Positions 6,872 to 8,536 of a stretch of 8,536 nt of DNA are shown in pieces. The first letter of the stretch is position 1. Each line of letters starts with the position of its first letter. The notes under the pieces were generated by a model. That model saw only the letters and a program-made list of their open reading frames with translations, searched no databases and was not told the origin of the DNA. The translations under genes and the position numbers were made by a program. Origin of the DNA: JALOAT01 sp041677345 (GTDB lineage: Bacteria > Pseudomonadota > Gammaproteobacteria > Thiohalomonadales > Thiohalomonadaceae). The stretch covers positions 1 through 8,536 of the forward strand of contig JBAYQE010000105.1 of assembly GCA_041677345.1 (NCBI GenBank), written 5' to 3'.

Positions 6872-6904
6872 CACGCCGCGAACCGGGTTCCGGCTCGCGG
6901 CGTG
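6872..6904 (-). other. Intercistronic stem-loop between protease and inhibitor genes
   Basis: CACGCCGCGA (6872-6881) and TCGCGGCGTG (6895-6904) form a perfect 10-bp inverted repeat. The 13 bases between them can add a 4-bp CCGG/CCGG stem (6883-6886 with 6890-6893) above one A/C mismatch, leaving a 3-base loop. The structure begins 7 bases after the protease stop. Its last base is also the first G of the inhibitor's GGGGAG ribosome-binding site. No run of U follows on the minus-strand transcript, so it is not a standard intrinsic terminator. It could protect upstream mRNA, block readthrough, or limit ribosome access to the inhibitor gene. Confidence 0.7.
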
Positions 6905-6911
6905 CTGTTCG

Positions 6912-8351
6912 TCAGGTGAATTCCGCCCGAAGCCGTTCCGTCTCGTCCAACAGCATCTCCTGGTCCGTAAGCGTTTCACCGTCGATGAGTCTGCGCAGGT
7001 TGTCGTGCAGCTTTTGTTCCGCCTGCATGTACTCGGGCAACTGCATGGTGCCGCAGCAGCCTGACCGGTCCTGGGTTGCCATCATGGATGGGTGGTGCGG
7101 AAACGCCATTTCCATGGCCAGGGCATCCTCGCCGTCCACGAAATTGGCGTCATTGATGTTGATGGTGCCCGTCGCCATGGCGTTCAACGGATTGGACGAA
7201 ATGACCACCTCACGGAAGGTGAACCTGTTGCGAATGAACGTCCGATAAATGGCAGGATCACCCTGGGCGTGAGAAATCGAAAGCATCTTGTTCACCACGC
7301 TGGCGTAGGTGGCCCCTACGTCCGGTGCCTGGACAAAGGCGTTCAACACCAGGTTGCGCAAATGCTGCGCCGTCTCTAGCAGCACCTGCGCCGGGTCCTT
7401 GGTCAAGGACTGGCGAAACTTCTCAAAGGTGTAGATATCGGCCAGTACGTCGTAAATGCCGCCCGTGAACACCTGAGAAACTGAATGCACTTCATTGCTT
7501 ACCTCGCTCAGCTTCAGATCGTTATCGGCATTGCGCAACCCCATGTCACGACCGATGCCTGCACCGAATTCCTCGGCCAGTTGAGCGAGGAAGTTCTTCT
7601 TGTGCAAATCGCCCTTGGTCATGGCCAGGAATGCTTCCACCTGATCCAACTGGGAGAGCGCGAGGAAAATGGCCGTAAGGTCGCCGAACGCCTCATGGAG
7701 CCCACCGGTTTGCGGCGGATTGCCGATACCAAGCCAACCCGGCTTCAAGCCGTCCAGGATGGCATGACCACATTCGTGCGCCAGGATATCCAGGGAACGA
7801 CAGGTAAATACCTCCGTCGTGCTGCCCGAAGGTGTGAAGCGGCCAAAGCGCAACGCCTTTTGCGTGCGGCTGTAAAACGCATTGGCGCCTGCAAAACCGT
7901 GCGGGAAGCACGAGATCGGCTCGGTATTCCCATTACGATTCCATGCCCAGGGTATCGCTGCCCCGCTTCTGGCCCGTTCGTACATTGTTAGCGTCTGACG
8001 CAGGACGGCATACGTATTGGCGCAGTCCCCTTCCGGACTCACGCAATCGAAGATGAAGTCACCCGTCGCGTTGCGCACCACGGGCGTGGTACCGGGCAGC
8101 ACGGTTGTAAACCGTGCATCCCGCGGGCCATCCAGCACCAGTTGCGGGATATAGGTCAATCGACAGCCCAGGGTCCCCACGGTCGGGTCCTGCTTCCAGA
8201 TTTTGAACCTTGATCCAAGAAACACGCCGGCAGGACTGGGAATGGGGCGCGGCCTGGCTTCGACCTCGATGCTTTCGAAGAACTCCGCACTGATGTCACG
8301 TGGCACACTACGCATTCCTTCAGCAATGGTTAGCCCGTTCGTCTCAAGCAT
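6912..8351 (-). CDS. Thermolysin-like (M4-type, gluzincin) metalloprotease
   Basis: The 479-residue product is predicted to be a zinc endopeptidase. The zinc motif HECGH spans 192-196 (His192, Glu193, His196). The third ligand, Glu220, lies in GGLHEAFGD with Asp224 four residues on, as in thermolysin (Glu166, Asp170). His289 in NEVHSVSQVFTGGIYD sits where thermolysin has the catalytic His231. Before the zinc helix, the segment around ANAFYSRTQKALRFG matches the NAFW...YGDG strand pair of M4 enzymes. Unlike secreted M4 proteases, it has no signal peptide and no PPL-type propeptide motif; about 80 unrecognised residues open the protein. The tail after about 395 holds a Cys-Cys pair (432-433) and a charged, probably helical, end. 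The ATG at 8349-8351 is chosen because AGAGG (8357-8361) lies 5 bases before it; in-frame starts at 8480 and 8462 would add 43 or 37 residues. It is followed by an emfourin-like inhibitor gene. The substrate is unknown. Confidence 0.85.
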   Translation of the reverse strand: MLETNGLTIAEGMRSVPRDISAEFFESIEVEARPRPIPSPAGVFLGSRFKIWKQDPTVGTLGCRLTYIPQLVLDGPRDARFTTVLPGTTPVVRNATGDFIFDCVSPEGDCANTYAVLRQTLTMYERARSGAAIPWAWNRNGNTEPISCFPHGFAGANAFYSRTQKALRFGRFTPSGSTTEVFTCRSLDILAHECGHAILDGLKPGWLGIGNPPQTGGLHEAFGDLTAIFLALSQLDQVEAFLAMTKGDLHKKNFLAQLAEEFGAGIGRDMGLRNADNDLKLSEVSNEVHSVSQVFTGGIYDVLADIYTFEKFRQSLTKDPAQVLLETAQHLRNLVLNAFVQAPDVGATYASVVNKMLSISHAQGDPAIYRTFIRNRFTFREVVISSNPLNAMATGTININDANFVDGEDALAMEMAFPHHPSMMATQDRSGCCGTMQLPEYMQAEQKLHDNLRRLIDGETLTDQEMLLDETERLRAEFT

Positions 8352-8536
8352 GATTCCCTCTTGAATCCATGGAGAGGCCGCGCAGGCGACATTGATCGCC
8401 TTGCGGGCGCCAGTTTGGAGTCGGGTTTGCAATGCAAGGCATCTCCGCCGTGTCCTCGCCATCCCTTTTGAGATCGCCATTGCCTCGCCACGCGTTCCTT
8501 GCGCCTCGTGCGGATGTGCCTTAGGTACTCTTAGTA
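8352..8536 (-). promoter_or_regulatory. Leader region of the metalloprotease gene
   Basis: These 185 bases lie upstream of the protease start. The protease frame stays open back to an ATG at 8478-8480, so a longer protein is possible, but the extra 43 residues are Arg-rich, lack a hydrophobic core and look like no known propeptide. The strong AGAGG at 8357-8361 favours the shorter form. An interrupted palindrome, TTGCA-A-TGCAA (8427-8437), could be an operator. No convincing -35/-10 pair was found, and the last 56 bases hold no recognisable feature. Confidence 0.35.

Noticed and set aside
8376..8480. A Tat-type signal (RTRRRC...) at the start of the longer protease form
   Set aside because: No hydrophobic core follows the arginines, and the favoured start lies downstream of this stretch.

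Overview
The window reads as chromosomal DNA from a GC-rich Gram-negative bacterium, most likely a gammaproteobacterium. The MobA, MobB and MoeA proteins look like their enterobacterial counterparts, MobB especially, and the Nudix protein is of the NudF/ADP-ribose pyrophosphatase type. No rRNA, tRNA, CRISPR array, insertion sequence or integrase is visible. The taxonomic placement is an inference from protein resemblance only.

Layout from left to right. (1) Positions 1-1270, minus strand: an ADP-ribose pyrophosphatase (nudF-like), then a 76-residue protein whose two ends resemble flagellar rod/hook proteins, then the remains of a GAF-domain protein that is split between two frames and runs off the left edge. 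(2) Positions 1271-1337: a short divergent promoter region. (3) Positions 1338-3687, plus strand: a compact molybdenum cofactor cluster, mobA-mobB-moeA, in which both junctions are 4-base ATGA stop/start overlaps. The three products carry out the last steps of cofactor maturation: MoeA inserts molybdate, MobA attaches GMP, and MobB is a GTP-binding partner of MobA. (4) Positions 3688-6252: an intergenic region with a well-placed promoter, then an 802-residue ATP-dependent Lon protease whose N-terminal domain looks divergent from housekeeping Lon. (5) Positions 6377-6574: a small unrecognised plus-strand gene.

(6) Positions 6585-8351, minus strand, form the most interesting part: a two-gene unit made of a thermolysin-like (gluzincin, M4-type) metalloprotease followed by a 91-residue protein of the emfourin (protealysin inhibitor) type. 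The protease has an HECGH zinc motif, a third zinc-ligand Glu in HEAFGD, and a candidate catalytic His, but no visible signal peptide and no PPL-type propeptide motif. A perfect 10-bp inverted repeat sits between the two genes and directly abuts the ribosome-binding site of the inhibitor gene. The pair looks like an intracellular protease with its cognate inhibitor, co-transcribed and possibly ratio-controlled by the hairpin. By hand count of sample lines this region is lower in GC than lon, which fits an accessory, possibly transferred, module. Its exact role is unknown from sequence alone.
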